The position numbers and the translations under genes are program-made. A model generated the notes under the pieces. The model was not told the DNA's origin. It made no database searches and saw only the letters and a program-made list of their open reading frames with translations. Below are positions 32,201-39,000 of a DNA stretch of 64,000 nucleotides, one piece after another. Positions within the stretch are counted from its first letter, which is position 1, and every line of letters begins with the position of its first letter. Source of the stretch: Cydia pomonella (taxonomy: Eukaryota > Arthropoda > Insecta > Lepidoptera > Tortricidae); contig NC_084730.1 in the NCBI RefSeq assembly GCF_033807575.1, forward strand, positions 1,223,986-1,287,985, in the 5' to 3' direction.

Positions 32201-35200
32201 TAGTTTATTAAAGTTGAAGTACAGGATATGTGTAATACAAAATTACCATTTTTAGCAGTCCAAACTTAACGAAATTTACAAATAAGATCGACAAAATCAT
32301 TGCTTTTCGCGCGTTTACCTAAACGTCCATCAGAAAAAAATCATTACTAATTAAGTGAGTCTGTTCTAAAAAAATTTTTATATTATAATGAAAGATAACA
32401 AGACGTGCTAAAAGAAACCAGTACTTGTTATTTTTAATAGTTAACAAAAGGTGTACAATTTCATGCGCTTAATCTATCAATTTGACAATTTTGCGACTAA
32501 AATCGATAACGGCCTCTTAAAGTGCAATTTTAAAGTAACTAGTGTTAAAATGATATGAAACTAATCTTGCTGTAAATTTTTTTTTCTTATATTTACTAGA
32601 TTTTAATGAATGTTGATTACGGTTTTAGTTACTTTAATAACAATATTATATTGATAGATGTGTAAATGCAAACGTGTATGACATTTAAATGACGACTGTC
32701 ACTCTTTAGTTATAATTTTTGTTACCCTTTGATTACTGCGATTTTTAAAGAATTAAAAAAGTTTAATGTTGCTTATTTAATGTACAAGTTCTTTTCGCTT
32801 TGAAATGATACATGTTTGATTTTTTATTTAATATGATTAGTAAATATATCTTGTTTCATGTTTATAGTTTATTTTCATTATTTTGTTTTGTCGATGATTC
32901 TATAACGTCCGTCCGTCGTATAACGTAAAGGTTACTGACGAAAATAAGGACACAATCAATAATAATGCAAAATCAATGTTTTTTTATTTCATAAACGTAT
33001 AACCGGTAATTTACCGGTTAACCGGTTAGTGGGACCTCGCGTCGGTAAATTACCGGTAATGAAAAACGCCCGGTTATTGCATTCCCTAGTCGATACAGTC
33101 GGCCACTCGTAAATTCTACGTGACAGATCAGTATCATATATTATAAACTGAAATAAGTGTCTTATACATACTAAAGAAAATGTTAACAAGCCCTCCGGTG
33201 GTCGAGGCGGGAATCGAACCCGGCTCTTCAACCTACACGGCTAACGTCCTGACTACTAGACCACCCGGCTACGACAGTACCCTTCGCAATTATTTTTTTT
33301 ACTATGAAGTACTACAAATAGTATGGGACGATCATTTGTATCTTGCAAAGAAAATGTATGGCACAATTTCTATAAATTCATTGTTAAAAAAACAGAGTAT
33401 ATGTTTTTAAATAAACATATTAAATACCTTATAATAAAAGCCAGGCGCTCTGTATTTGCCTATAATACAGTAGCACAACGGGAGACACACCGTAGCGCCC
33501 TCTGGTAGCACTCGGCGACAGTAACTGAAACAGAAAATAATAGTACATTACGATACAAGTGCGAAAAATAGGAAATTCGAAACGAGTGGCGATAAATTAA
33601 AACACGACCGAAGGGAGTGTTTTAAATCGACACGAGTTGCGAATTACCTATTCGCACATGTATCGTACAACGTTTTACAGTACATATGGCCCTTTAAATG
33701 TTCGACACAGTAACGTAATATGCTACTTCTCGCACTAGTGCTATAAAGTAGCCCCATATGTACTGTAAAATAATTTATTTGTTATTGTAGTTTAAATTGA
33801 ATAATAATTATAGCCTTATGATATTTACTTGAAACTTTTGTACTTAAATATATAAAATTTTGTACTTCAGCGTGTAGCTGCGCTCTCTCGGAAAGGTTTC
33901 CACGGAAGACCAGCGTCGAGATCCTTAGGTGGTATCTTGACATTAAGCTGAGTGGAGACCTTTTCAGTGACGCTTAATAATAAATTGGTTCTGTCGTCTC
34001 ATGTAATACCTAAACTTAAGCGTTTTTTGAATAAATTCTATTCTATTCTAATAAATTGTAGCAATACCGAAAGCAAAAGCAGACGCGAAATCAGTAGTTT
34101 TTAAAATTAGATTTTCGATATAATTATTTTTATAATATCGATAATGGTGGGAAAAACGACGGAATTTTCCGTTACGTGGTCTTTTTTTTATAAATGTCTC
34201 GTGCCCTGTGTCGGCTGGGTCCTATTTCTGAACAGGTTACACTTCGGGCAAAGAGAATTAAAAAGACCAAGAGTGAGCTCCATACAACGGTTTTGTTACC
34301 AAATATACTATTATTTTCGTAGTGTACCTAGATGTACATGAGCAGAGTAACCGGAACTCTATTTTCAACTCCCACGCTTACTCTGGTTATAATATTAGCG
34401 GAAAATCATTGAGCATTAGACTTTTTGTTTACCGCGAAATCTATTGTCGAGTAGCAGTACTGTGAGTTCCGCTACTTGACGCTAGATGTAGACTACGAAA
34501 ATAATAGTATTTTTGGTAACAAAACCGTTGTACGGAATGAGCACTCTTGGTCTCCTTGATTCTCTTTCCTTCGGGCATGTGAAGCAACACAACGAACCCA
34601 TCCTATCCTATCTATTGATATAATGTGACTACCGTCAAATACATAGGAAGTTTACGATCGGCCTGATTTTACGATCGGCCGCCGACATATAGCTTACTTA
34701 CCCATAAGACCTTTCCCCTCTCTCATCAGTAAGGACTAGTGAGTAGCACTGGGCACTTTTTGCTTCAGGCGCCCATTCCTTGCAGGCTGAACTTAGCGTT
34801 TCAGGGAACACTAGGTTTTCTATGTGTGGGGGCACTTGTACCTGAAATGACAGGAAAATATATTGGGAGCGTGCACGACTGTCACGCAACCTAGTGTCCG
34901 CAAGTCTAGGGGAAAACGTCAATTCACTACATCTTATAAAACTACTCCAAAACTAAAAACTACTGAACGGATTTTCATACGACTTGTATCTATCAATAGA
35001 GTGATTCTTGAGGAAGGCTTAAGTATATAACTTGTTAAGGTTTTGTGTAAATTGTTTGAAATATAACGATGTTTTCGGAAAAAATCACGCTGGCTAGGAG
35101 CTTTAATCGAAAACGCTGCCTAATCCGTTTGAGCTATAACAACACAATGTATGGTGGGGTTGTTTCTCATTCATAGGTCTACAAAAAAGTCCGCGATGTG

Positions 35201-38200
35201 AAATGTCTATCTTTTAAGGATAACTTACTATATCCATTCTTAACTTCTAGAAAAAGATCACGTAATATGTGGCATTTGCAAAGCTATTTACATGGATACT
35301 TTATTAACAATTATCAAAATAAATACGTTAGTTATATTAAGCATTTCATACAGATTACAATGGTCCCTTACACCATACAATTTAAATGAATATTTCAGGA
35401 GTAATCGTAAATCAAAGTTTCATTTCGAGCCATATAATTGTACGAAATGTTAAAGACGCTATCCGCAGTTAGTTCAAATTTTTACCACCTTATGCGCTGG
35501 GATCGCTTTACTTACCCCCACCACGCACTTCGCACGTTCCCAATAGCAGAAAAGAAATACTACTCAGAGGTGGCTTTAGGAGTGGGCCTCCGCCGACGGC
35601 CTCGCGGTCCGAGAGGCCTCGCGCCTCATATATCTCGGACACAACGTAAAAATGTTCGTTATTTCTTGCGCCGCCAGAGGGCCTCGCTATGTACCTTGCC
35701 CACATACAATTTTGGTCTGGCCTCGCCACTAGACTTTACACAAAACAATATGCTATAATAGAGTATCTCAAAACGATACAATTATCCTTAACGTGCAAAA
35801 TTCAACAGAGATCCTTCTCTTCATCTGAAGTTCCACTTCAACAAATGGCGTTTTTCTAGAGGAAAATTTGTAAGTTATCCTATACCTTCAAGCGAGCAAT
35901 TCTTGTATAATATTTTTTTTTTTCATTTATTTTTCAAAGGCACATATACATAATCGTAATAAGTAAAAGGCACATATACGTAATATATTTATATATTGCG
36001 GATGTCATTCCAGATCTAGAGCAGAGCCGAACTGGGAAAGTAACTCCACCTTACAGAAAACCGCAGCGAAAAATAGTTCTAGCTACGTCTCATCTCTGGG
36101 TAAACGCGTATTTTTGAGTTTTTATAGCTTTTATAGTTTTCCGAGCAAATCTCGGTCGATAACTCACTTGTTTAGGGAACACGCTCTTAACAGGCCTCTC
36201 CAGTCATGTAGTTGATGTCCATGTCATGAGCATGAAGAAAAAAAATACCTATATATCAATAATTTACTTGTTTTGGAAACACAGACATATTTTGATCCTC
36301 ACAAAAAACAGGATCTATCGAGACCACAAAAAATATCTCTATCAATAACTCGCTTGTTTAGGGAACATGCTCTTAACATAGGCCTCCCCGGCCATGCAGT
36401 TGAGGCCGACGAGCAGATATGCGTCGAATAGGCCTCCGCTCTGTCCTCGTTATATATACAACTCACTTGCTTAGGGAACACGCTTTTGACATAGGCCTCC
36501 CCGGCCATGCAGTTGAGGCCGACGAGTAAACACGCGTCGAATAGGCCCCCGCTCTGTCCTCGTTATTTATACAACTCACTTGTTTAGGGAACACGCTCTT
36601 GACATAGGCCTCCCCGGCCATGCAGTTGAGGCCAACGAGTAAACACGCGTCGAATAGGCCCCCGCTCTGTCCTCGTTATATATACAACTCACTTGTTTAG
36701 GGAACACACTCTTGACATAGGCCTCCCCGGCCATGCAGTTGAGGCCGACGAGCAGACACGCGTCGCATAGGCCTCCGTTCTGTCCTCGTTATATATACAA
36801 CTCACTTGTTTAGGGAACACGCTCTTGACATAGGCCTCCCCGGCCATGCAATTGAGGCCGACGAGCAGACACGCGTCGAATAGGCCTCCGCTCTGGCCCA
36901 CACCGCCGCACCCCGTTTTGTCATCAACTCCCCTTTCTGTAAGTTCTGGGGGTTCGGAGTCCATGTCGTTTACATTCACTTGCGATGTCCTGGAAGGGGG
37001 GATAGACATTTTAGTTAATTAACAGTAGAAAATGATATTGTTATCAAGAACTTAATTTTTTTATACAAGTTTTCATCGCTGACTGTGTTCTTCTTTTATT
37101 AGCAACTATACTCGTCTGTCTATCTGTCTGTGGTGTTGTAGATCTCCAACGGATGGACCGATTTCGATGCGGTTTTTTTACGTAAAAGCTAGTTTCCTAG
37201 CAGTGGTTCTTAGCTATGTTTGATAGAAATCGATTCACAGTTTAAAGAGTATTCGCTGATGATGTAAGGCATTTTTGGCATATAATGGATGTTTTGGCAT
37301 ATATCATGGGGTGTTTTTTTTATTTTTTATTTAATATTTATTCGAATTTCGAAGCGCTGGTGGCCTAGCGGTAAGAGCGTGTGACTTTCAATCCGGGTCG
37401 CGGGTTCAAATCCCAGCTCGTACCAATGAGTTTACCAGTCGCTTTTCGGTGAAGGAAAAAATCGTGAGGAAAACGGACTAATCCCAATAAGGCCTAGTTT
37501 ACCATCAGGGTTGGAAAGTCAAATGGCAGTCGCTTTCGTAAAAACTAGTGCCTGAGCCAATTCTGGGGATTAGTTGTCAAGCGGTACCCAGGCTCCCATG
37601 AGCCGTGGCAAAATACCGGGACAACGCGAGGAAGCAAAAGTTATTCGAATTTCAACTGGACTCTTCATATTCCTATAAGACTAAACTCTGGCATTTTGTA
37701 CAGATATTTATTGGTATAGTCGGCTCGAACACGATGTGACTTCATTGTTTTCTCCATGTTGTTATTACTGACATGAGACTTACCGAAAGCTTTTCCAAGA
37801 CCGGAAAGTAGAATACCGCGGTGCCTCAGTAGTTGTATCTGACTTATAGGAACAGTCCGAGGTCTGATGCCTGAACCGGGTCCTGTTCTTAGGGTCCGTG
37901 TAGGCCACGCGCGAGGATACCCGACGGACGTAGTTTTTGCGCTTTTCCGTGAGGTTTCGGGTAAGTTTTACTGAATCTGGAATTTACGAGATAGGTTTTT
38001 TAGTCGATTTTATCATGGGGAATGGATAGCATACTCATTAAAGGAAAACAAATAAGAAATGTGAAAAAATACATGAAAAAAAAGAGGGTGACAACATGAC
38101 TAATCTCCTCCAATTGAGGGGGGATTTAAATCTTCTCGGGTCAGAGGTGTAGAGTTAGAGCCGGTGTAGCTTTTTTTTTTTTTTTTTTAAATATTATAGG

Positions 38201-38698
38201 ACATTATTACACAAATTGACCAAGTCCCACAGTAAGCTCAATATAACGCTTGTATTGAGGGTACTTAGACATTTGACGTTCATAAGCGCATTGTAATATG
38301 CCTACTTGAATAATAAACTATCTTTATCTTATATTTATCTTTACTAAGTGTTAAAATAGGCATTGAAAGAAAAGAAAGCGATCCAGAAGACTATTGAAAA
38401 AAGACGAAACATTATTTTGAAAGGTAGAAGAAACTGAGGCTAACTGTACAAATCAAGTGAATGCACAAAATTGGAGTCGTGTGTAAAATCTACTTTCTTC
38501 CGCCACACCAGTTCGAGAACGCTGGAAGATTCTCCGCTGAAAGAGAGTAACTTCTAAGTTGTTGATAAAGAAAATAAAGAAGTAGCAAATACCTTCGCTT
38601 GTGCTGTCAGAGGATTCAGTGGGGAAGCTGCCAGGCTTGTTCTCATCCATGTTGCATGCGGAGACGGTTTCGTAGATCTCGTTCATTAGGCGATTCAA
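19230..38698 (-). CDS. DENND2-like DENN-domain protein (Rab exchange factor), 5' end missing
   Basis: Assembled coding sequence, in transcript order: 38698-38593, 37976-37784, 36989-36806, 34841-34702, 33524-33428, 30841-30594, 29688-29539, 23059-22879, 21487-21339, 20002-19879, 19526-19230. All junctions are GT-AG with matching phases, giving 622 codons before TAA. uDENN spans about residues 125-240 (SLVLTDERGERSYGYCRRVL), cDENN about 260-430 (LLERKVIIISDQLSLLSSC, then SLYPFVWQQ), and dDENN about 480-600 (ISEAFLRFFVDVLG, then FLEWFTETAMFNHFI). The motif order and spacing match the DENND2 family better than DENND1, DENND3 or MADD. Family members activate Rab GTPases on membranes by GDP-GTP exchange, and Rab9 has been reported as a DENND2 substrate. 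Family members usually have a longer N-terminal region, so upstream exons probably exist. I did not find them with confidence, and the partial N-terminus is the main uncertainty. Confidence 0.88.
19879..20002 (-). CDS. DENND2-like exon (dDENN start)
   Basis: The acceptor TTATTTTCAG lies above 20002 and the donor is GTGAGTATT below 19879. It contributes one base to a split Arg codon, then NVMISEAFLRFFVDVLGG, then a Gly/Lys-rich stretch that ends GVVFD. The SEAFxRFFV block is the hallmark start of dDENN in DENND2. The usual HYxxF after VLG is replaced here by GGHEKCF and a glycine-rich run. Confidence 0.88.
20128..20455 (-). mobile_element. tRNA-derived SINE, family B, in an intron
   Basis: The minus-strand head is at 20452-20385 with GGTCGCGGGTTCAAACCCCG, and the tail ends GACAACGCGAGG near 20135. 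The orientation matches the host gene. The open frame inside belongs to the SINE. Confidence 0.9.
20537..20850. mobile_element. Palindromic MITE, family B, right arm cut
   Basis: It starts AGCAAAGAGAATTAAGAAGA and its arms meet around AACGAACAGAGTAAGC. The right arm stops at TACTGAGCGT, where family H sequence begins, so the later H insertion probably removed the right end. A complete copy is at 34248-34568. Confidence 0.8.
20852..21090 (-). mobile_element. Helitron-like repeat (family H), 5' part
   Basis: On the minus strand it starts AAAAAAGCGGCCAAGTGCGA at about 21090 and stops after a run of G (C13 on the plus strand at 20862-20874). That is the same internal site where other copies carry a G run. 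The 3' hairpin end is missing. Confidence 0.75.
21099..21286. mobile_element. Tigger/pogo-like MITE
   Basis: The ends CAGTAGAATCCGGATATAAC and the complement of CAGTAGAATTCATTTATAAC are flanked by TA on both sides (21097-21098 and 21287-21288). TIRs beginning CAGTA with a TA target duplication are typical of the pogo/Tigger branch of Tc1/mariner elements. The 188-bp interior has no transposase. Confidence 0.82.
21339..21487 (-). CDS. DENND2-like exon (cDENN to dDENN linker)
   Basis: The acceptor TTTGTTTACAG lies above 21487 (phase 0) and the donor GTATTTATTC below 21339 (phase 2). It reads GMLIDLTQPSKVIFYQGDE, then STILPTYSYKSLKTTIQ, then a charged tail MetGluThr-ArgGlnLysAsp. In DENND2 the corresponding segment has acidic residues, then LLPxKLxxxLexxL, so the match is in pattern more than in identity. 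Confidence 0.82.
21577..21680 (-). repeat. LINE 3' untranslated fragment
   Basis: Minus strand reads CTAAAGGTTGTCTGGAAGAG, then GCAATAAAGAGTATTTGTAT and a (TTGTA)-like tail. The same 3' end appears at 39918-40055 (minus) and 61820-61925 (plus). The open frames across it are by-products. Confidence 0.7.
21725..22480. other. Intron sequence, nothing recognised
   Basis: AT-rich intronic sequence of the DENND2-like gene with no matching repeat elsewhere in the window and no coding signal. Confidence 0.4.
22482..22548 (-). pseudogene. Decayed copy of part of the cDENN exon
   Basis: The minus strand reads LPKLAGLLKTEELDTSGVL, against LPMLAGLLKTAELDTSGLL in the intact exon at 22879-23059. After that the match ends, and neither a donor at the same place nor the rest of the exon is present. 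It lies about 330 bp downstream of the true exon in the gene's direction, separated from it mainly by a SINE. It is most simply a partial exon duplication. Confidence 0.82.
22560..22833 (-). mobile_element. tRNA-derived SINE, family A, between exon and its copy
   Basis: The head is at 22833-22755 with TTTGGCCTAGTGGGTAGTG and CCCGGGTTCAAATCC. The body reaches a TTATTTGTTTATTATT tail on the minus strand. It separates the true cDENN exon from the decayed copy. Confidence 0.9.
22879..23059 (-). CDS. DENND2-like exon (cDENN core)
   Basis: The acceptor ACCTCGTAG lies above 23059 and the donor GTAAATAC below 22879. It completes a split Ser codon, then reads LLSSCLEALQTSLYPFVWQQ, PLIAAIPAEIQRDVLEAP, and LPMLAGLLKTAELDTSGLLF with two Glu. 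DENND2 proteins have LSSCxxAxxALLYPFxWQH, then a PVLP patch, then PxPFLxGLLxSxL at these positions. The exon is far richer in G and C at third positions than its surroundings. Confidence 0.93.
23146..23345 (+). repeat. Long poly-T followed by a family E repeat
   Basis: A run of about 57 T (23151-23207) is joined to the family E start (ACTACGTCGGTGGCAAACAA). Family E copies at 52440 and 50205 also follow T runs. Their polarity on the minus strand would therefore be body then poly-A, as in a retroposed sequence. Confidence 0.8.
23455..24740. mobile_element. Inverted-repeat element with a nested family H insertion
   Basis: The ends TACACCGTGTTTTTATTGAA and the complement ATAAAAAAAACACGGTGTA bound the element. 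Inner blocks (AACACTAATCAATATGAAAC, TCTCCGAAATGGAGTTAATT) recur reversed at 57720-58172. The family H copy 23546-24382 splits it. Confidence 0.7.
23546..24382 (+). mobile_element. Helitron-like repeat (family H), complete with internal duplication
   Basis: It starts AAAAGCGGCCAAGTGCGAGT and ends with a stem (GGTTCCGT pairing with ACGGAACC around TTTGCCATTTGGCT) followed at once by CTAA. A short hairpin just before a CTRR end is the classic 3' signature of Helitrons. The block from ACTTACTAGATCT to ACACGTATGGGTTTGAT occurs twice (about 23609-23850 and 23901-24140), so the unit is internally duplicated. No Rep/helicase is encoded. Confidence 0.7.
24741..26025. other. Intron sequence, one possible tRNA-like remnant
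   Basis: The sequence near 25115-25200 contains GGGTTCGAGACTCATAAAT after a weak A-box like segment, perhaps a worn SINE. The open frames at 25210 and 25727 are AT-rich and look non-coding. Confidence 0.4.
26029..26545 (-). pseudogene. Mariner-like transposase remnant, DD37D spacing
   Basis: Minus-strand frames read VSYSGLTQIHFCEKGVKTG, then WIFEQDSAPAHKAKTTQAW and EDWPSSSPDLNPLDYAI. After a frameshift they end with DDWPRRLRACVKARGGDFE and a stop. The second catalytic Asp (in EQDSAPAH) and the third (in LNPLDY) are separated by 37 residues, the spacing of the maT-type DD37D group of the Tc1/mariner superfamily. The N-terminal DNA-binding part is missing and at least two frame breaks are present, so it is inactive. 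Confidence 0.88.
26560..27155. other. Intron sequence, nothing recognised
   Basis: No coding signal. A few GACGTCAC and CACGTGACC motifs occur without other supporting structure. Confidence 0.35.
27158..27388 (+). mobile_element. SINE family B, head missing
   Basis: It begins within the body at GATATCATTTGATATTTACC and ends GGGACAACGCTAGGAAGAAA. It is opposite in orientation to the host gene. Confidence 0.85.
27389..27914. other. Intron sequence, nothing recognised
   Basis: No reading frame or repeat that I could match. Confidence 0.35.
27915..28385. repeat. Inverted-repeat element, second copy of the 4445 family
   Basis: It shares TTGCCAGGTGAGCGGAAGAG with the complement of the 4.8-kb copy. 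TTATCGTAC motifs lie at both ends. Confidence 0.65.
28386..29530. other. Intron sequence, one possible element end
   Basis: At 28674-28692 the sequence AATCGAACCACCTTAA is the complement of TTAAGGTGGTTCGATT at 24835-24850. The rest is AT-rich without coding signal. Confidence 0.4.
29539..29688 (-). CDS. DENND2-like exon (cDENN start)
   Basis: The acceptor TTATTTTAG lies above 29688 and the donor GTAAAAAG below 29539. One base completes an Arg codon, then TRTIKRPLEPRADEDNVSI and LLDTLGAGLLIKVFGSLLLE, then RKVIIISDQL. In DENND2 this position reads L-x-x-LSVRQLIRIFASLLLERRV with a following DKLS, so the alignment is clear. The exon ends in phase 2, and the Ser is completed in the next exon. Confidence 0.93.
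29700..30585. other. Intron sequence with an unmatched GGGTATC-rich part
   Basis: The stretch 30180-30590 has several AAAGGG and GGGTATC-type inverted motifs, and could be an old DNA element. I see no boundaries that I trust. Confidence 0.4.
30594..30841 (-). CDS. DENND2-like exon (uDENN to cDENN linker)
   Basis: The acceptor ATATTCCAG lies above 30841 (phase 0) and the donor GTTTGTGTC below 30594 (phase 2). It reads VLQEIESHHGSSDVEINSIL, QQLFHTDFPSPGAELTVQHV, then a serine/arginine segment and FYDFEGMKENQ. DENND2 has ILDEVEKRRGIS followed by a FPAPGK motif at this place. The Phe-Pro-Ser-Pro-Gly pattern supports the assignment. Confidence 0.92.
30888..31232. mobile_element. AACCGGTT-rich inverted-repeat element
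   Basis: The ends GGCTCGTAACCGGTT and AACCGGTTTCCGAGCC are nearly complementary, and CCGGTT blocks recur inside. A second, partial copy at 53607-53755 shares AACGTTTTAAGAACTTTATT. The hAT-type element at 31233 is inserted close to its right end. Confidence 0.7.
31233..33088. mobile_element. hAT-type non-autonomous element, 1856 bp
   Basis: The ends are TAGGGAATGC at 31233 and its complement GCATTCCCTA at 33088. The flanks carry a perfect 8-bp direct duplication, GTCGATAC, at 31225-31232 and 33089-33096. The 8-bp duplication together with a TAGGGA-type end fits the hAT superfamily. Both ends continue into clusters of ACCGGTTA and TACCGGTAAT motifs, which suit subterminal transposase sites. 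No transposase frame is visible in the interior. Confidence 0.88.
33185..33275 (-). mobile_element. tRNA-derived SINE fragment
   Basis: On the minus strand GGGTGGTCTAGTAGTCAGGA resembles an A box and CCGGGTTCGATTCCCGCC a B box. The acceptor stem and a CCA end are not convincing, so it is not called as a tRNA gene. Confidence 0.6.
33428..33524 (-). CDS. DENND2-like exon (uDENN end)
   Basis: The acceptor TGTTTCAG lies above 33524 and the donor GTATTT below 33428. It completes the split Gly codon and reads YCRRVLPEGATVCLPLCYCI followed by IGKYRAPGFYYK, ending in phase 0. In DENND2 the same exon position reads GYCRRLLPGG, then VYCIVSRLGCFSLF. No initiating Met is present, which is why the exon is easy to miss. 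The phases on both sides agree. Confidence 0.92.
33538..33772. repeat. ~235-bp repeat, copy 1
   Basis: Nearly identical in reverse orientation to 58402-58637. It holds an inner palindrome that starts TTTTACAGTACATATGG and ends CCATATGTACTGTAAA. It is probably a non-autonomous DNA element. Confidence 0.8.
33773..34247. other. Intron sequence, nothing recognised
   Basis: AT-rich. A TTCTATTCTATTCT run at about 34035-34050 resembles a retroelement tail. Confidence 0.4.
34248..34568. mobile_element. Palindromic MITE, family B, complete
   Basis: The left end CAAAGAGAATTAAAAAGACC and the right end GGTCTCCTTGATTCTCTTT are complementary in large part. The arms carry ACAACGGTTTTGTTACCAAA and its complement. 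The centre contains TTACTCTGGTTATAATATTA. Confidence 0.85.
34702..34841 (-). CDS. DENND2-like exon (uDENN middle)
   Basis: The acceptor TGTCATTTCAG lies above 34841 and the donor GTAAGTAAG below 34702. It reads VQVPPHIENLVFPETLSSAC, then KEWAPEAKSAQCYSLVLTDE, then RGERSYG. The last part is the uDENN signature (F/YxFVLTxExGxRxYG). It starts in phase 0 and ends in phase 2. Confidence 0.93.
34925..36160. other. Intron sequence; GC-rich segment at 35565-35740
   Basis: The GC-rich segment contains GGCCTCCGCCGACGGCCTCG and GGCCTCGCGCCTCATATATC. The short frames over it do not look like a domain, and it may be a fragment of a repeat not otherwise present. The rest is AT-rich. Confidence 0.4.
36161..36340 (-). 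repeat. Two degraded units of the exon-3 array
   Basis: Copies of the donor part of the 113-bp unit are recognisable at 36163-36225 (TCACTTGTTTAGGGAACACG) and 36261-36285 (TTACTTGTTTTGGAAACAC). They are diverged and have lost the reading frame. Confidence 0.7.
36349..36895 (-). repeat. Tandem array of 113-bp units copying exon 3 and its donor
   Basis: The last exon-like base occurs at 36806 (true exon), 36693, 36580, 36467 and 36354, always exactly 113 bp apart. Each unit encodes the same segment, starting GGLFDACLLVG and ending YVKSVFPKQ, with few changes (Phe to Cys in the second; Cys to Tyr and Val to Met in the last). The donor GTGAGTT is kept in four units; the last has GCGAGTT. About 26 bp of intron (TTGTATATATAACGAGGACA) are copied too. 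Because 113 is not a multiple of three, only splicing could keep the copies in frame. Confidence 0.93.
36806..36989 (-). CDS. DENND2-like exon 3 of those found (uDENN start)
   Basis: The acceptor is a C-rich tract, TATCCCCCCTTCCAG, above 36989 and the donor GTGAGTT below 36806. The first base completes an Arg codon. It then reads TSQVNVNDMDSEPPELTERG, a short Gly/Cys-rich run, and GGLFDACLLVGLNC, MAGEAYVKSVFPKQ. DENND2 proteins begin uDENN with LFEYFVVVSL followed by a short link to a FP(L/K) motif, which this fits. It ends in phase 0. The donor and the last 29 codons are duplicated downstream in the array. Confidence 0.9.
37355..37640 (+). mobile_element. SINE family B with an internal deletion
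   Basis: The head has GCTGGTGGCCTAGCGGTAAG and GGTCGCGGGTTCAAATCCC. About 45 bp of the usual body after the head are missing. The tail ends CGGGACAACGCGAGGAAGC. Confidence 0.88.
37784..37976 (-). CDS. DENND2-like exon without an internal Met (basic linker)
   Basis: The acceptor GTAAATTCCAG lies above 37976 and the donor GTAAGTCTC below 37784. Two bases complete an Asp codon with the final G of the upstream exon, and the last two bases pair with the first base of the next exon to make Arg. It reads SVKLTRNLTEKRKNYVRRVS, SRVAYTDPKNRTRFRHQTSD, CSYKSDTTTEAPRYST, FRSWKSFR. The composition (Lys, Arg, Ser, Thr) suits the disordered region just before uDENN. The match of both phases is the main evidence. 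Confidence 0.82.
38165..38275 (-). mobile_element. SINE family A, 3' end only
   Basis: A T run (38171-38187) is followed by the family A 3' part with ACATTATTACACAAATTGAC and CAGTAAGCTCAAT. The head is missing. Confidence 0.8.
38593..38698 (-). CDS. DENND2-like exon, most upstream found
   Basis: The acceptor TCTATTTGTTACAG lies above 38698 (phase 0) and the donor GTATTTGC below 38593 (phase 1). It reads LNRLMNEIYETVSACNMDEN, then KPGSFPTESSDSTSE. The acidic/polar composition with a Tyr-Glu-Thr motif suits the N-terminal region of DENND2 proteins. The true start codon is probably further upstream, because a strong acceptor precedes the exon, but the Met at codon 5 cannot be excluded as a start. 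Confidence 0.78.
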
Positions 38699-38794
38699 CT
38701 GTAACAAATAGAAAATATATTTCAATCATGTGGGTTAAGTTCATGTGACCAGCTGACGGTCTTTCCTCCGCGATACAACCGGCTGACGATGTTT

Positions 38795-39000
38795 TTAATA
38801 AATAAATAAATAAATAAATAAATATTATAGGACATTATTACACAAATTAACTAAGTCCCACAGTAAGCTCAATAAGGCTTGTGTTGAGGGTACTTAGACA
38901 ACGATATATATAATATATAAATATTTATAAATACTTAAATACATAGAAAACACCCATGACTCAGAAACAAATATCCATGCTCATCAGTTCATCACACACA
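38795..39000 (-). mobile_element. SINE family A, head missing
   Basis: (AAAT)n at 38799-38822, then the family A 3' half up to ATCCATGCTCATCA. The tRNA-like head is absent. Confidence 0.85.

Noticed and set aside
33185..33275. tRNA gene on the minus strand
   Set aside because: The cloverleaf arms could not be paired by eye. The GGGTTCGATTCCC box alone is not enough.
36689..37009. 106-codon frame running through the true donor into the next array unit
   Set aside because: The part after the donor is out of frame with the DENN domain and ends at the next unit's donor. The spliced reading matches DENND2.
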